The notes under the pieces: generated by a model
The model's database searches: none
What the model was told of the DNA's origin: nothing
What the model saw: the letters and a program-made list of their open reading frames with translations, nothing else
Made by a program: the position numbers and the translations under genes
Source of the DNA: Pelagadaptatus sp034112445
GTDB lineage: Bacteria; Pseudomonadota; Gammaproteobacteria; Pseudomonadales; Cellvibrionaceae
Direction: 5' to 3'
Assembly (NCBI GenBank): GCA_034112445.1
Contig: JAWUVI010000014.1
Span: forward strand, 1 to 64,000
DNA: 64,000 bases
Shown here: positions 41,109-49,905 of the stretch, piece by piece
Numbering within the stretch: position 1 is the first letter of the stretch
How the letters are laid out: each line of letters begins with the position of its first letter

Positions 41109-42004
41109 TTTGGCAGTGTCCTGTCTGTGATAAAGCCTTAGTTTTAGGCGATGTAAGTTGTCACTGTGAAAATGGCCATAGCTTTGATCGCGCAAAACAA
41201 GGCTATTACAACCTGTTGTTAGCCAATCAAAAGCGCAGTGCTGATCCTGGCGATTCTAAGTCTATGATGGAGTGTCGTCGTGCATTCTTGAAAGCCGATT
41301 TTTATCAACCATTATTGGTGCTGTTACAAAAGCATCTTAAAAAATTTAGCGCATCTATATCCACGCCAAAAATTCTCGATTGTGGCTGCGGAGAAGGCTA
41401 TTACCTTGAGGGGTTACAGCGAGCTGAGCCAGCAGTCCATGCTTATGGTATTGATATCTCGAAGGAAGCCATTAAGTTGGCTGCTCGTAGCAAAAAACAG
41501 CGGTTGGAATCCTCTCATGTTAGTCATTCCTCTATTGACTATGCAGTTGACTATGAAATTGACTACGTAGTTGCTAGTAACTTCCATCTGCCTATCCGCT
41601 CAGGTTCATTAGATTTAGTGTTTAAAATATTCGCACCTAGTGATGACAGTGGGGTTTTGAGGGTTTTAAATTCTACCGGTGAATTTTGGCGGGTGTCTCC
41701 TGGGCCAAATCATTTGCATGAATTAAAATCGCATTTATATGAACGTAATCAGCCTCATGAATTACCTAAGCCCCCCGAGTCAATGGAATTGTTAGAGCGG
41801 GAGTCACTCACATTTGAGATGGCCTTGCCAGATCAAGCATCGATTCAGCAGCTGTTGGGTATGACCCCCTTCGTTTGGCAAGCTCCAAAGCGAAAACAAG
41901 AATTGGCTCAACAACTGGATTCCTTAGTTGTAACAGCAGACTTTATTTTTGAACGTTTCGGTAGAGCTAACGATGATGTTAGAGGTAAGGAAACGCATGA
42001 ATAA
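41105..42004 (+). CDS. rlmA: 23S rRNA (guanine-N1)-methyltransferase RlmA-like
   Basis: 299 residues. An N-terminal zinc knuckle (CPVCDKAL, SCHCENGHSFD) is followed by QGYYNLLLANQKRSADPGDS, the signature of RlmA, and then a Rossmann methyltransferase with SAM motif ILDCGCGEGYYLEG. It methylates G745 (E. coli numbering) in helix 35. A 12-base tandem repeat adds a Val/Ile-Asp-Tyr run near residue 144. Confidence 0.92.
   Translation: MIWQCPVCDKALVLGDVSCHCENGHSFDRAKQGYYNLLLANQKRSADPGDSKSMMECRRAFLKADFYQPLLVLLQKHLKKFSASISTPKILDCGCGEGYYLEGLQRAEPAVHAYGIDISKEAIKLAARSKKQRLESSHVSHSSIDYAVDYEIDYVVASNFHLPIRSGSLDLVFKIFAPSDDSGVLRVLNSTGEFWRVSPGPNHLHELKSHLYERNQPHELPKPPESMELLERESLTFEMALPDQASIQQLLGMTPFVWQAPKRKQELAQQLDSLVVTADFIFERFGRANDDVRGKETHE
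41534..41569. repeat. 12-bp coding tandem repeat in rlmA
   Basis: ATTGACTATGCA, GTTGACTATGAA and ATTGACTACGTA in tandem, in frame, encoding I/V-D-Y-x three times, within the methyltransferase domain between the SAM motif and NFHLPI. Confidence 0.85.
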
Positions 42005-42518
42005 TCCGCCATTAGACGATCATTATTGGATGCGCCGAGCGTTACAATTAGCACTTCAAGCTGATGCACTGGGTGAGGTTCCTGTGGGGGCTCTAGTGGT
42101 TTTGGATAATGAGATTATTGGTGAGGGCTGGAATAGCCCCATTACCAATCACGACCCAACGGCCCACGCTGAAATTATGGCGTTAAGAAACGCAGCGGCT
42201 AGTGTACAAAACTACCGCCTCCCTAAATCAACCCTCTATGTAACGCTTGAACCTTGTGCCATGTGTGCGGGTGCCATTGTACATAGCCGAGTAGAGCGCG
42301 TTGTATTTGCAACACTAGAGCCTAAAGCCGGTGTTGTTGTTAGTAATAATCATTTTTTTGATGAGCCGTCGCTCAATCACAAAGTGAATTACGAAGGCGG
42401 TGTCTGTGAGGGTGAGGCCAGCTATATAGTGAAATCTTTTTTTAAACGGCGTCGAGCTGAAGCAAAAGCGGCTAAGAACCAACTTAAAGCCGTGAAGATG
42501 TCGCCGGATTTAAATTAA
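41997..42518 (+). CDS. tadA: tRNA-specific adenosine deaminase
   Basis: From ATG 41997 (MNNPPLDDHYWMRRALQLA) the product has 173 residues, as expected for TadA. The zinc-site motifs are HAEIMALRNA and PCAMCAGAIVHSRV. It converts A34 to inosine in tRNA-Arg. AGGTAAGGA precedes the ATG, which overlaps the rlmA stop by eight bases. The 3' end overlaps convergent mltF by about 35 bases. Confidence 0.94.
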   Translation: MNNPPLDDHYWMRRALQLALQADALGEVPVGALVVLDNEIIGEGWNSPITNHDPTAHAEIMALRNAAASVQNYRLPKSTLYVTLEPCAMCAGAIVHSRVERVVFATLEPKAGVVVSNNHFFDEPSLNHKVNYEGGVCEGEASYIVKSFFKRRRAEAKAAKNQLKAVKMSPDLN

Positions 42519-44040
42519 GGCTGCTCGAATCTAGGCTAATTGAAGAAGGGTCGATGGAAAACGGCAGCAAATCAGTGGCAATGTTTGTGTTGTCATCTAT
42601 CTCGTCATCCATTTCTGCATTGATAAAGTCAGTACTTCGAGAAGTGTTCATTTGCCGCACATCGCTTTTTTCATTCCAAGCCAGAATGTTATAAAAACTA
42701 CGAATATGCTGAACGTATTTAACGGGTTCCCAGCCTCTAGCATACCCGTGCTTTACTGTACGATGGTATTTTCGTTTAGCCAATAGCGGTAAATTCTCAC
42801 GAACATCAATCCATTTGTCAGGATCTCCGCCATGACGCTCAGTTAGCACCCGTGCGTCCTCCATGTGGCCCATACCTACGTTGTAAGCGGCTAATGCTAA
42901 CCAAGTCCTATCGGGGTTGGTAATGTCTTTGGGGATTCGATCAAAAATCATTCTGAAATATTTTGCACCACCATGGATGCTTTGGGTTGGATCAACTCGA
43001 TCGCTGACGCCCATATCTTTGGCGGTACCGTTGGTTAGCATCATCAACCCTCTAACACCAGTATACGACCGTGCCAGTGGATTCCAGTGTGACTCTTGGT
43101 AGCTAATGGCTGCTAATAATTGCCAGTCTAGATCGTACATTTCGCTGGCTTCTTTCATGAGTTTTTCCCAGCGCGGCAACCGAGTTTGAATTCGTTTGGC
43201 AAAGGTTAAGGCGCCGCCAACATTAACTTCGTCAACGTGTCCGTAAAACAACTCTGTGAGTTCTTCTATGGTGCCATCAGCAGCAGCATCAAGAACAAAT
43301 TGATTGGCCAGCTGAAATAAACTGTTGTCAGTGTCTTTAGGAAGGGCCCAAGCCAAATGCTGGGGTTTCGATATATCGAAGGCGACTCTAGCTAGGGGAT
43401 ACACGGCTCGATTTATGTCAAAAGCGTTGGAGTCGATGATGGCGTTGTCGATACTGCCGTTGTGGACCATCTCCATTAAATCGATCATTTCGATGTCGTG
43501 ACGTTCTGTCCATTTTAACTGGGGGTAGTCTTTGTAAAGCTCCTGCATTTTTTCAGCATGAGAACTGCCTCGAATAACCAGAATACTTTTGCCGTATAAG
43601 TCTTCGATAGTTTTGGGTTCTTGATTGCCTTCGCGGTAAATGAGCTGCTGAGTAATTTCCATGTAGGGTTGAGTGAAACGGGCTATGTTGCTGCGGGCTT
43701 TGGTTACGGTCAGGCCAGCAGCGGCCATATCGGCTTTTTCATCGTTCATTAAAGGAAACATTTGGTCGAGGGCTTCTTCTTCAATGATGGTTAACTTCAC
43801 GCCCAAATAATCAGCAAAAGCCCCTGCAAGGTGGTATTCAAAACCATTAAGACCTTCGGAATCTTCGTAATAGGTGGTGGGACCATTGCGTGAAATAACG
43901 CGTAATTCACCTGAATCTAAAATTTTATCAAGGTGCGTGGGCTCTCTATCGCCACTTAAAAGTAAAGGCAGAACCAGTAACAACACAAAGATCGAGGTAA
44001 GATGCTTTAATGCTTTTTTTGTTCTTCGTCTAAAGGCCAC
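42484..44040 (-). CDS. mltF: Membrane-bound lytic murein transglycosylase F
   Basis: 518 residues. An N-terminal membrane or signal segment (LTSIFVLLLVLPLLLSG) is followed by a type-3 solute-binding module (about 45-275, GELRVISRNGPTTYYED) and a C-terminal lysozyme-like domain with the catalytic Glu in AISYQESHWNPLA and GVRGLMMLT. It cleaves peptidoglycan strands at the periplasmic face, and the binding module may sense peptides. The C-terminal tail is extra and serine/asparagine-rich. The convergent tadA and divergent purL are its usual gammaproteobacterial neighbours. Confidence 0.93.
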   Translation of the reverse strand: MAFRRRTKKALKHLTSIFVLLLVLPLLLSGDREPTHLDKILDSGELRVISRNGPTTYYEDSEGLNGFEYHLAGAFADYLGVKLTIIEEEALDQMFPLMNDEKADMAAAGLTVTKARSNIARFTQPYMEITQQLIYREGNQEPKTIEDLYGKSILVIRGSSHAEKMQELYKDYPQLKWTERHDIEMIDLMEMVHNGSIDNAIIDSNAFDINRAVYPLARVAFDISKPQHLAWALPKDTDNSLFQLANQFVLDAAADGTIEELTELFYGHVDEVNVGGALTFAKRIQTRLPRWEKLMKEASEMYDLDWQLLAAISYQESHWNPLARSYTGVRGLMMLTNGTAKDMGVSDRVDPTQSIHGGAKYFRMIFDRIPKDITNPDRTWLALAAYNVGMGHMEDARVLTERHGGDPDKWIDVRENLPLLAKRKYHRTVKHGYARGWEPVKYVQHIRSFYNILAWNEKSDVRQMNTSRSTDFINAEMDDEIDDNTNIATDLLPFSIDPSSISLDSSSLNLNPATSSRL

Positions 44041-44216
44041 TCTGATTCCTTCAACTCAATTGCAATTAATTTACCTTAGCCCAATAATTGTAGACGCTAA
44101 ATTGCTGCTAGATAGCTTCATATCCAGTACAATGTCGGGCTTTTCCGGTGGCATTGAAATTTAATTCGTTAATGCCGCCTCTGTTCACTAATGAAATCAA
44201 AAGGTTTGTCTTTCTT

Positions 44217-47200
44217 ATGCTGACTTTGCGTGGTGCTCCAGCTCTTTCTGAATTTGGCTCAACTAAGTTACTGGCTAGCTTACAGCAGCGTGATGCGGAT
44301 GTATCGGCTGTTTATGCTGAGTTTATTCATTTGGTTGATACCAGTGAAGAGCTTAATGATGAACAATTAACTGTATTAACTCAACTGATGCATTATGGCC
44401 CAAATGTGCCTGTGCAAGAGCCTGTAGGTGAGTTGTATTTGGCTGTTCCCCGTCCTGGAACCATATCGCCTTGGTCGTCAAAAGCCACTGATATTGTGCA
44501 TAACGCTGGCTTGTCTGCAATTGATCGAGTTGAGCGTGGTATTGTTTATTACGTGGTAGGTGGCGATAGCCAAAATTTGGCTCCGTTACTTCACGATCGC
44601 ATGGTCGAGACGATTTTTACTGATATTCAGCAAGCTGAGCAGCTATTTCGTCACGAAGAGCCTCGTCCGCAAACTAATATTGATATTATTGGTGGTGGTC
44701 GAGAAGCACTGGTTATGGCCAATATTGAATTAGGTATGGCGTTGGCTGAAGATGAAATTGATTACTTGTTTGAGAGCTTTACTGACCTAGGTAGAAACCC
44801 AGTGGATGTTGAGCTCATGATGTTTGCTCAGGCTAACTCAGAGCATTGTCGCCATAAAATATTTAACGCCAGCTGGACTTTAGATGGCGCTGATATGCCC
44901 AACACTTTATTTGGGATGATCAAGAATACATACAAACTTGGTGGTGAAGACGTACTGTCTGCCTACGCTGATAATGCATCGGTTATCCGTGGTGCAAAAG
45001 CTGGACGCTTTTACCCCAATCCCGAAACCAAAAGCTATGGTTATCAACAAGAAGATATCCATATCTTAATGAAGGTCGAAACCCATAACCATCCTACTGC
45101 TATAGCGCCTTTTCCAGGGGCTGGAACTGGTTCTGGTGGTGAAATTCGTGATGAAGGTGCGGTGGGTAAAGGCTCTAAGCCAAAAGTAGGATTATCTGGT
45201 TACACTGTTTCAAACTTGCAGATACCAGCCTATCAGCAGCCTTGGGAGCAAGATTACGGTAAACCCAATCGCATTGTGACCGCTTTAGATATTATGATTG
45301 AAGGCCCTGTTGGCGGTGCTGCATTTAATAATGAGTTTGGGCGTCCCAATATCTGTGGTTATTTTCGTACCTTTGAAGAAAACTTTGATGGAGAACGTCG
45401 TGGCTACCACAAGCCGATTATGTTGGCGGGTGGTTATGGCAACATTAAAACCGAACACGTGTCCCAAGATGAATTCGAAGCCGGCGCAAAACTGGTTGCA
45501 TTAGGCGGCCCAGCTATGTTGATTGGTCTTGGTGGTGGCGCAGCGTCGTCAATGACCTCAGGCTCGTCCTCTGAAGATTTAGATTTTGCTTCCGTGCAAC
45601 GTCAAAACCCTGAAATAGAACGCCGCTGTCAAGAAGTGATAGACCAGTGTTGGCAACTGGGTGAGCGTAATCCTATTGCGTTTATCCACGATGTTGGTGC
45701 GGGTGGTTTTTCTAACGCATTTCCAGAATTAGCAAAAGATGGCGGCTGTGGTGCCCATTTCGAATTGCGTAATATTAATAACGATGAGCCGGGCATGAGC
45801 CCATTAGAGATTTGGTGTAACGAAGCTCAAGAGCGTTATGTGATGGCTATCATGCCAGATCAATTAGTGCGGTTCGAAGAGATTTGTCAGCGCGAACGCT
45901 GCCCTTATGCGGTAGTAGGCGATGCTACCGATGACGATCATATCGTACTTAATGATACTCATTTCGACACTAAACCAGTTGATTTGCCTATGTCGATTTT
46001 ATTTGGGAAACCACCCAAAATGCATCGATCAGGCGAGGTAAGGGATTATAAAACCGAAACCTTTTCTACAGCTGATTTGAATATTTATGATGTCGCTGAA
46101 CGTGTCATTCAGCATCCGTCGGTAGCGAGTAAAAGCTTCTTAATCACCATTGGTGATCGTTCAGTGACAGGACAGGTTGTTCGCGACCAATTTGTTGGGC
46201 CTTGGCAGATTCCTGTGGCTGACTGCGCGGTAACGACTCAAGCGTATGATACTTACGCGGGTGAAGCCATGAGCATGGGCGAGCGGACACCCATGGCATT
46301 ATTAGATGCCCCGGCATCTGGCCGCATGGCTATAGCTGAATCAATCACTAATATTGCGTCAACAAAAATTGAAAAACTATCGGATATAAAGCTATCTGCC
46401 AACTGGATGTGTGCAGCGGGCTTTCCTGGTGAAGATGAAAAACTCTACCGCACGGTTGAAACCATCGGCATGGAATTGTGCCCTCAACTAGGCATTACTA
46501 TTCCGGTAGGAAAAGACTCTATGTCCATGAGCACGGCTTGGAATGAGGGTGATACGGATAAGTGCGTAACCTCACCCTTGTCTGTAGTCATTACGGCTTT
46601 TGCGCCAGTGACTGATGTGCGTAAAACCGTGACTCCTCAATTGCGCACTGACTTAGGCCAAACCGAATTGTTATTGATTGATCTGGGTAATGGTAAAAAC
46701 CGCCTAGGTGCGTCAATTTTGACCCAGGTACATAATCAGCTAGGCGACGAAGTTGCCGATCTCGAAAGCCCCGAGCAATTAAAAGGTTTTTTTAACGCTA
46801 TGCAAGCCAGCTTGGCAGCCGATGAAATCATTGCCTACCATGATCGTTCTGATGGTGGCTTATTTACTACCGTAGTGGAGATGGCATTTGCTGGCCATTG
46901 CGGTGTTGATATAAACATTGATGAGCTGGGTGATGATGTGATTGCGGCTTTGTTCAATGAAGAACTGGGTGCTGTCATTCAGGTACGTAAGAAGCACACC
47001 GACACAATACTTAAGCGCTTCAAGGATGCGGGTGTATCTATAACGTCGTTAGGTTGGTTGAACTCTCACGACAGTGTAAGAATTGAGGCGTGCGGCGATA
47101 TAATTTATGAAGAAAGTCGCAATATTTTGCAAAGCTTGTGGAGTGAAACCAGTTATCAAGTGGCTGCCCTTAGAGATAATGCCGAATGTGCTAAGCAAGA

Positions 47201-48071
47201 ATTTGATCAAATAACTCAAGTGAATCCCGGCTTAAGCACCGAATTAAGCTTTGATATTAATGACGACATTAGTGCGCCTTATATTAATAAAGGTGTGCGT
47301 CCGAAAATGGCAGTATTACGTGAGCAAGGCGTTAATGGTCATGTAGAAATGGCGGCGGCGTTTGATCGCTCTGGTTTTGATGCTGTTGATGTGCACATGA
47401 GTGATCTACTTGCCAATAGAACTCGTTTGGCTGATTTTACAGGTTTAGTTGCCTGCGGTGGTTTTTCTTATGGTGATGTATTGGGCGCCGGAGAAGGTTG
47501 GGCTAAAACCATTCTGTTTAATGAGCAAATTAGAGATCAGTTTCAAGCCTTTTTCCATCGCCAAGATAGTTTTAGTCTGGGCGTGTGTAATGGTTGTCAG
47601 ATGATGTCCAATTTAAAATCATTGGTGCCGGGTGCCGATCATTGGCCACGCTTTGTGCGCAATGAATCTGAGCAATTTGAAGCTCGTTTCAGTATGGTTG
47701 GTATCGAAGAATCACCTTCGGTTTTATTTGCAGGAATGGCTGGCACTAAAATGCCCGTGGCTATTGCTCATGGTGAAGGCCGAGCCGAGTTTACTTCTCA
47801 AGCCGAACTAGAACGCTGTCATGACAGTGGCCTAGTTTCTATGCGATTTTTAGATAACCACAAACAATTGACAGAGCGTTATCCTGCAAACCCTAATGGC
47901 TCGCCAGCCGGTATTACCAGTGTGACGTCTGAGGATGGCCGGGCAACGATTATGATGCCGCACCCAGAACGTATTTTCCGTGCTGTGAATAATTCATGGC
48001 ATCCAGATGAATGGCAAGAAGACAGCGGTTGGTTGCGTTTATTTCGCAATGCCCGTGTTTTTGTTGATTAA
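44217..48071 (+). CDS. purL: Phosphoribosylformylglycinamidine synthase, large form
   Basis: From ATG 44217 (MLTLRGAPALSEF) the enzyme has 1284 residues, the size of the fused proteobacterial PurL. The N-terminal and two ATP-binding domains show SEHCRHKIF, ETHNHPTAIAPFPGAGTGSG and IPVGKDSMSM. The C-terminal class I glutaminase shows GVCNGCQMMSNL (nucleophile) and MMPHPERIF. It makes FGAM from FGAR in purine synthesis. A frame extends to a TTG at 44148, but the chosen start aligns with E. coli. Confidence 0.97.
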   Translation: MLTLRGAPALSEFGSTKLLASLQQRDADVSAVYAEFIHLVDTSEELNDEQLTVLTQLMHYGPNVPVQEPVGELYLAVPRPGTISPWSSKATDIVHNAGLSAIDRVERGIVYYVVGGDSQNLAPLLHDRMVETIFTDIQQAEQLFRHEEPRPQTNIDIIGGGREALVMANIELGMALAEDEIDYLFESFTDLGRNPVDVELMMFAQANSEHCRHKIFNASWTLDGADMPNTLFGMIKNTYKLGGEDVLSAYADNASVIRGAKAGRFYPNPETKSYGYQQEDIHILMKVETHNHPTAIAPFPGAGTGSGGEIRDEGAVGKGSKPKVGLSGYTVSNLQIPAYQQPWEQDYGKPNRIVTALDIMIEGPVGGAAFNNEFGRPNICGYFRTFEENFDGERRGYHKPIMLAGGYGNIKTEHVSQDEFEAGAKLVALGGPAMLIGLGGGAASSMTSGSSSEDLDFASVQRQNPEIERRCQEVIDQCWQLGERNPIAFIHDVGAGGFSNAFPELAKDGGCGAHFELRNINNDEPGMSPLEIWCNEAQERYVMAIMPDQLVRFEEICQRERCPYAVVGDATDDDHIVLNDTHFDTKPVDLPMSILFGKPPKMHRSGEVRDYKTETFSTADLNIYDVAERVIQHPSVASKSFLITIGDRSVTGQVVRDQFVGPWQIPVADCAVTTQAYDTYAGEAMSMGERTPMALLDAPASGRMAIAESITNIASTKIEKLSDIKLSANWMCAAGFPGEDEKLYRTVETIGMELCPQLGITIPVGKDSMSMSTAWNEGDTDKCVTSPLSVVITAFAPVTDVRKTVTPQLRTDLGQTELLLIDLGNGKNRLGASILTQVHNQLGDEVADLESPEQLKGFFNAMQASLAADEIIAYHDRSDGGLFTTVVEMAFAGHCGVDINIDELGDDVIAALFNEELGAVIQVRKKHTDTILKRFKDAGVSITSLGWLNSHDSVRIEACGDIIYEESRNILQSLWSETSYQVAALRDNAECAKQEFDQITQVNPGLSTELSFDINDDISAPYINKGVRPKMAVLREQGVNGHVEMAAAFDRSGFDAVDVHMSDLLANRTRLADFTGLVACGGFSYGDVLGAGEGWAKTILFNEQIRDQFQAFFHRQDSFSLGVCNGCQMMSNLKSLVPGADHWPRFVRNESEQFEARFSMVGIEESPSVLFAGMAGTKMPVAIAHGEGRAEFTSQAELERCHDSGLVSMRFLDNHKQLTERYPANPNGSPAGITSVTSEDGRATIMMPHPERIFRAVNNSWHPDEWQEDSGWLRLFRNARVFVD

Positions 48072-48138
48072 TCGACCTCTAAGCGTACTTTATAAACATG
48101 TACTTATTTTTTAACTAAATGTAATAGGATTTAATTTT

Positions 48139-48756
48139 ATGTCACTAGATCTAACCAATGTGGAACAACAAGCCAGCTATGGCATTGGCCGTCAAATGGG
48201 TGAGCAACTGGGTAATAAACCTTTTGCTGATTTTGATAAAGAAGCCGCTTTAGCCGGTTTTTCTGATGCTATTCAAGGACTTGATTCGCAGGTAGAGATT
48301 GAAAAAATTAACGAAGCCTTTCGCGAAATTCAAGGTCGTTTACAAGCTGAAGAAGCCGCTCGCGCTGAATCTTTAGGTACCGAAGGTAAAGAATTTTTAG
48401 AGAAAAACGCCGCTCGTGAAGAGGTCACCGTAACTGAGTCTGGTTTACAGTATGAAATATTGGTCGCCGGTGAAGGCGATAAACCATCGGCATCTTCTAC
48501 CGTCCGTACGCATTACCACGGCACGTTGATCGACGGCACAGTTTTCGATAGCTCTTATGATCGTGGCGAACCGACAGAATTCCCCGTCAATGGTGTCATT
48601 GCTGGCTGGACGGAAGCGTTACAAATGATGCCAGTTGGTTCTAAGTGGCGTTTAACCGTACCTTTCAACTTGGCTTATGGCGAACATGGTGCGGGTGGCT
48701 CGATTGGTCCTTATGCAACCTTGGTGTTTGATGTTGAGCTACTCGATATCCTGTAA
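48139..48756 (+). CDS. fklB: FKBP-type peptidyl-prolyl isomerase FklB
   Basis: 205 residues, matching E. coli FklB (206). The N-terminal dimerisation helices (QASYGIGRQMGEQL) are followed by the FKBP domain (VRTHYHGTLIDGTVFDSS, VNGVIAGWTEALQMMPVGSK, LAYGEHGAGGSIGP). No signal peptide, so cytoplasmic. AGGA-like site 11 bases ahead. Confidence 0.92.
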   Translation: MSLDLTNVEQQASYGIGRQMGEQLGNKPFADFDKEAALAGFSDAIQGLDSQVEIEKINEAFREIQGRLQAEEAARAESLGTEGKEFLEKNAAREEVTVTESGLQYEILVAGEGDKPSASSTVRTHYHGTLIDGTVFDSSYDRGEPTEFPVNGVIAGWTEALQMMPVGSKWRLTVPFNLAYGEHGAGGSIGPYATLVFDVELLDIL

Positions 48757-48817
48757 TTGATGTCATAAAATCTATTGCGCTAACGATTTAAGCTCACAAG
48801 CTTTAGAAGGAATAATT

Positions 48818-49357
48818 ATGCTGGAACTGAATAATACCGCCTTGGTTATTGTCGACGTTCAAGGCAAGTTAGCGCAGTTGATGTCTGATTCAGAAAGCCT
48901 CTTTGCCAATCTACAGCGCATGGTGAAAGGGGCTAAAGTACTTGATTTACCTATCTTGTGGGTGGAACAAAACCCTGAAAAGTTAGGTTCAACCATTGTT
49001 GAAGTCTCAGAGTTGTTAAAAGATCAAACACCCTTTTCTAAAATGTCGTTTAGCTGTGCTGGTTCTCAGGATTTTCTCAAAGCATTAAATGCGACAGGCC
49101 GCCAGCAAGTCTTACTTGTGGGCATTGAAACCCATATTTGCGTTTATCAAACCGCGGTTGATCTGGTTAAGTTGAACTTTGAAGTTGAAGTGGTTGGCGA
49201 TGCGGTATCATCACGTTTTGCTCATAATAAGGTTATTGGTTTGGAAAAAATGAAAGCACAGGGGATTTCGCAGACCAGTACTGAAATGGCCTTGTTTGAA
49301 TTGATGAAAACGGCTGATCATGACGCCTTTAAAGAAATACAAAAAGCCATAAAATAA
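48818..49357 (+). CDS. Isochorismatase-family hydrolase (YcaC-like)
   Basis: 179 residues. The Asp-Lys-Cys triad is visible as VIVDVQGKL, FSKMSF and ETHICVYQT. These cysteine hydrolases act on amides and related substrates; this one is closest in style to YcaC-type proteins of unknown substrate. AGAAGGA precedes the ATG. Transcribed after fklB, with a 61-base gap. Confidence 0.88.
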   Translation: MLELNNTALVIVDVQGKLAQLMSDSESLFANLQRMVKGAKVLDLPILWVEQNPEKLGSTIVEVSELLKDQTPFSKMSFSCAGSQDFLKALNATGRQQVLLVGIETHICVYQTAVDLVKLNFEVEVVGDAVSSRFAHNKVIGLEKMKAQGISQTSTEMALFELMKTADHDAFKEIQKAIK

Positions 49358-49369
49358 TTTATGAGCGGA

Positions 49370-49903
49370 TCATTTAATGGTGCTGGCAAAATTTAAAATT
49401 TCAGGGTTCCAAGTTAAGTCATTTTCTTTAGATGCACCTAAATTTAATATAATCCCAGGAATACCTTCGTCGTCGTACAAGGTTAGTACAACTCCAGATA
49501 GCGCTAACTTTTTCCCTTTAGTAATGGTCAATACCTTATTTTTGTGAGCGTAGGAAAGAGTGTTATTCAATTTGTTTTGCTGGCCAACAAAGATAATGTC
49601 GGGCGTGTAATTGTTGATGTCTGAGTCGTGATTGACATAGCTCAGCGTACTGTTACCAATTTTAGTGCCAATTCTTTCTTTAAGGTATTTACTCAATTCT
49701 AAGTCGTTGAGAACTAATATACTGATGTGTTTTTGGTTGCTTAGATGCAATTCATAGCTGGCAATTTTAAGTGTTAATGCCGCATTCAGTCTTGCAGGTA
49801 AAGCGGTGTCATCAGCTTTGGAGGGGAGCGCAAGTAATCCAAGCAACAGAGATAGAGCTACAACAAGGATTGTATTTTTAGGTCGTGAGAAGCATAAAAT
49901 CAT
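49370..49903 (-). CDS. YfiR/DUF4154-like periplasmic protein
   Basis: 177 residues with a signal peptide (NTILVVALSLLLGLLALPSKA). The mature part shows HISILVLND, PDIIFVGQQNKL, KVLTITKGKKLALSGVVLTLYDD and a C-terminal ILNFAST, the order of the YfiR (DUF4154) fold, in which a strand-turn motif ends with a helix like LKLAR. It lacks the paired cysteines of Pseudomonas YfiR. It starts two bases past the TonB receptor stop, so it is an accessory of that receptor. YfiR proteins elsewhere repress membrane signalling enzymes. The assignment is by pattern. Confidence 0.6.
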   Translation of the reverse strand: MILCFSRPKNTILVVALSLLLGLLALPSKADDTALPARLNAALTLKIASYELHLSNQKHISILVLNDLELSKYLKERIGTKIGNSTLSYVNHDSDINNYTPDIIFVGQQNKLNNTLSYAHKNKVLTITKGKKLALSGVVLTLYDDEGIPGIILNLGASKENDLTWNPEILNFASTIK

Positions 49904-49905
49904 GA

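Noticed and set aside
44148..44216. Extended purL start at TTG
   Set aside because: The family begins at the LRGAPALS region; the extra 23 residues have no counterpart and the ATG at 44217 fits.
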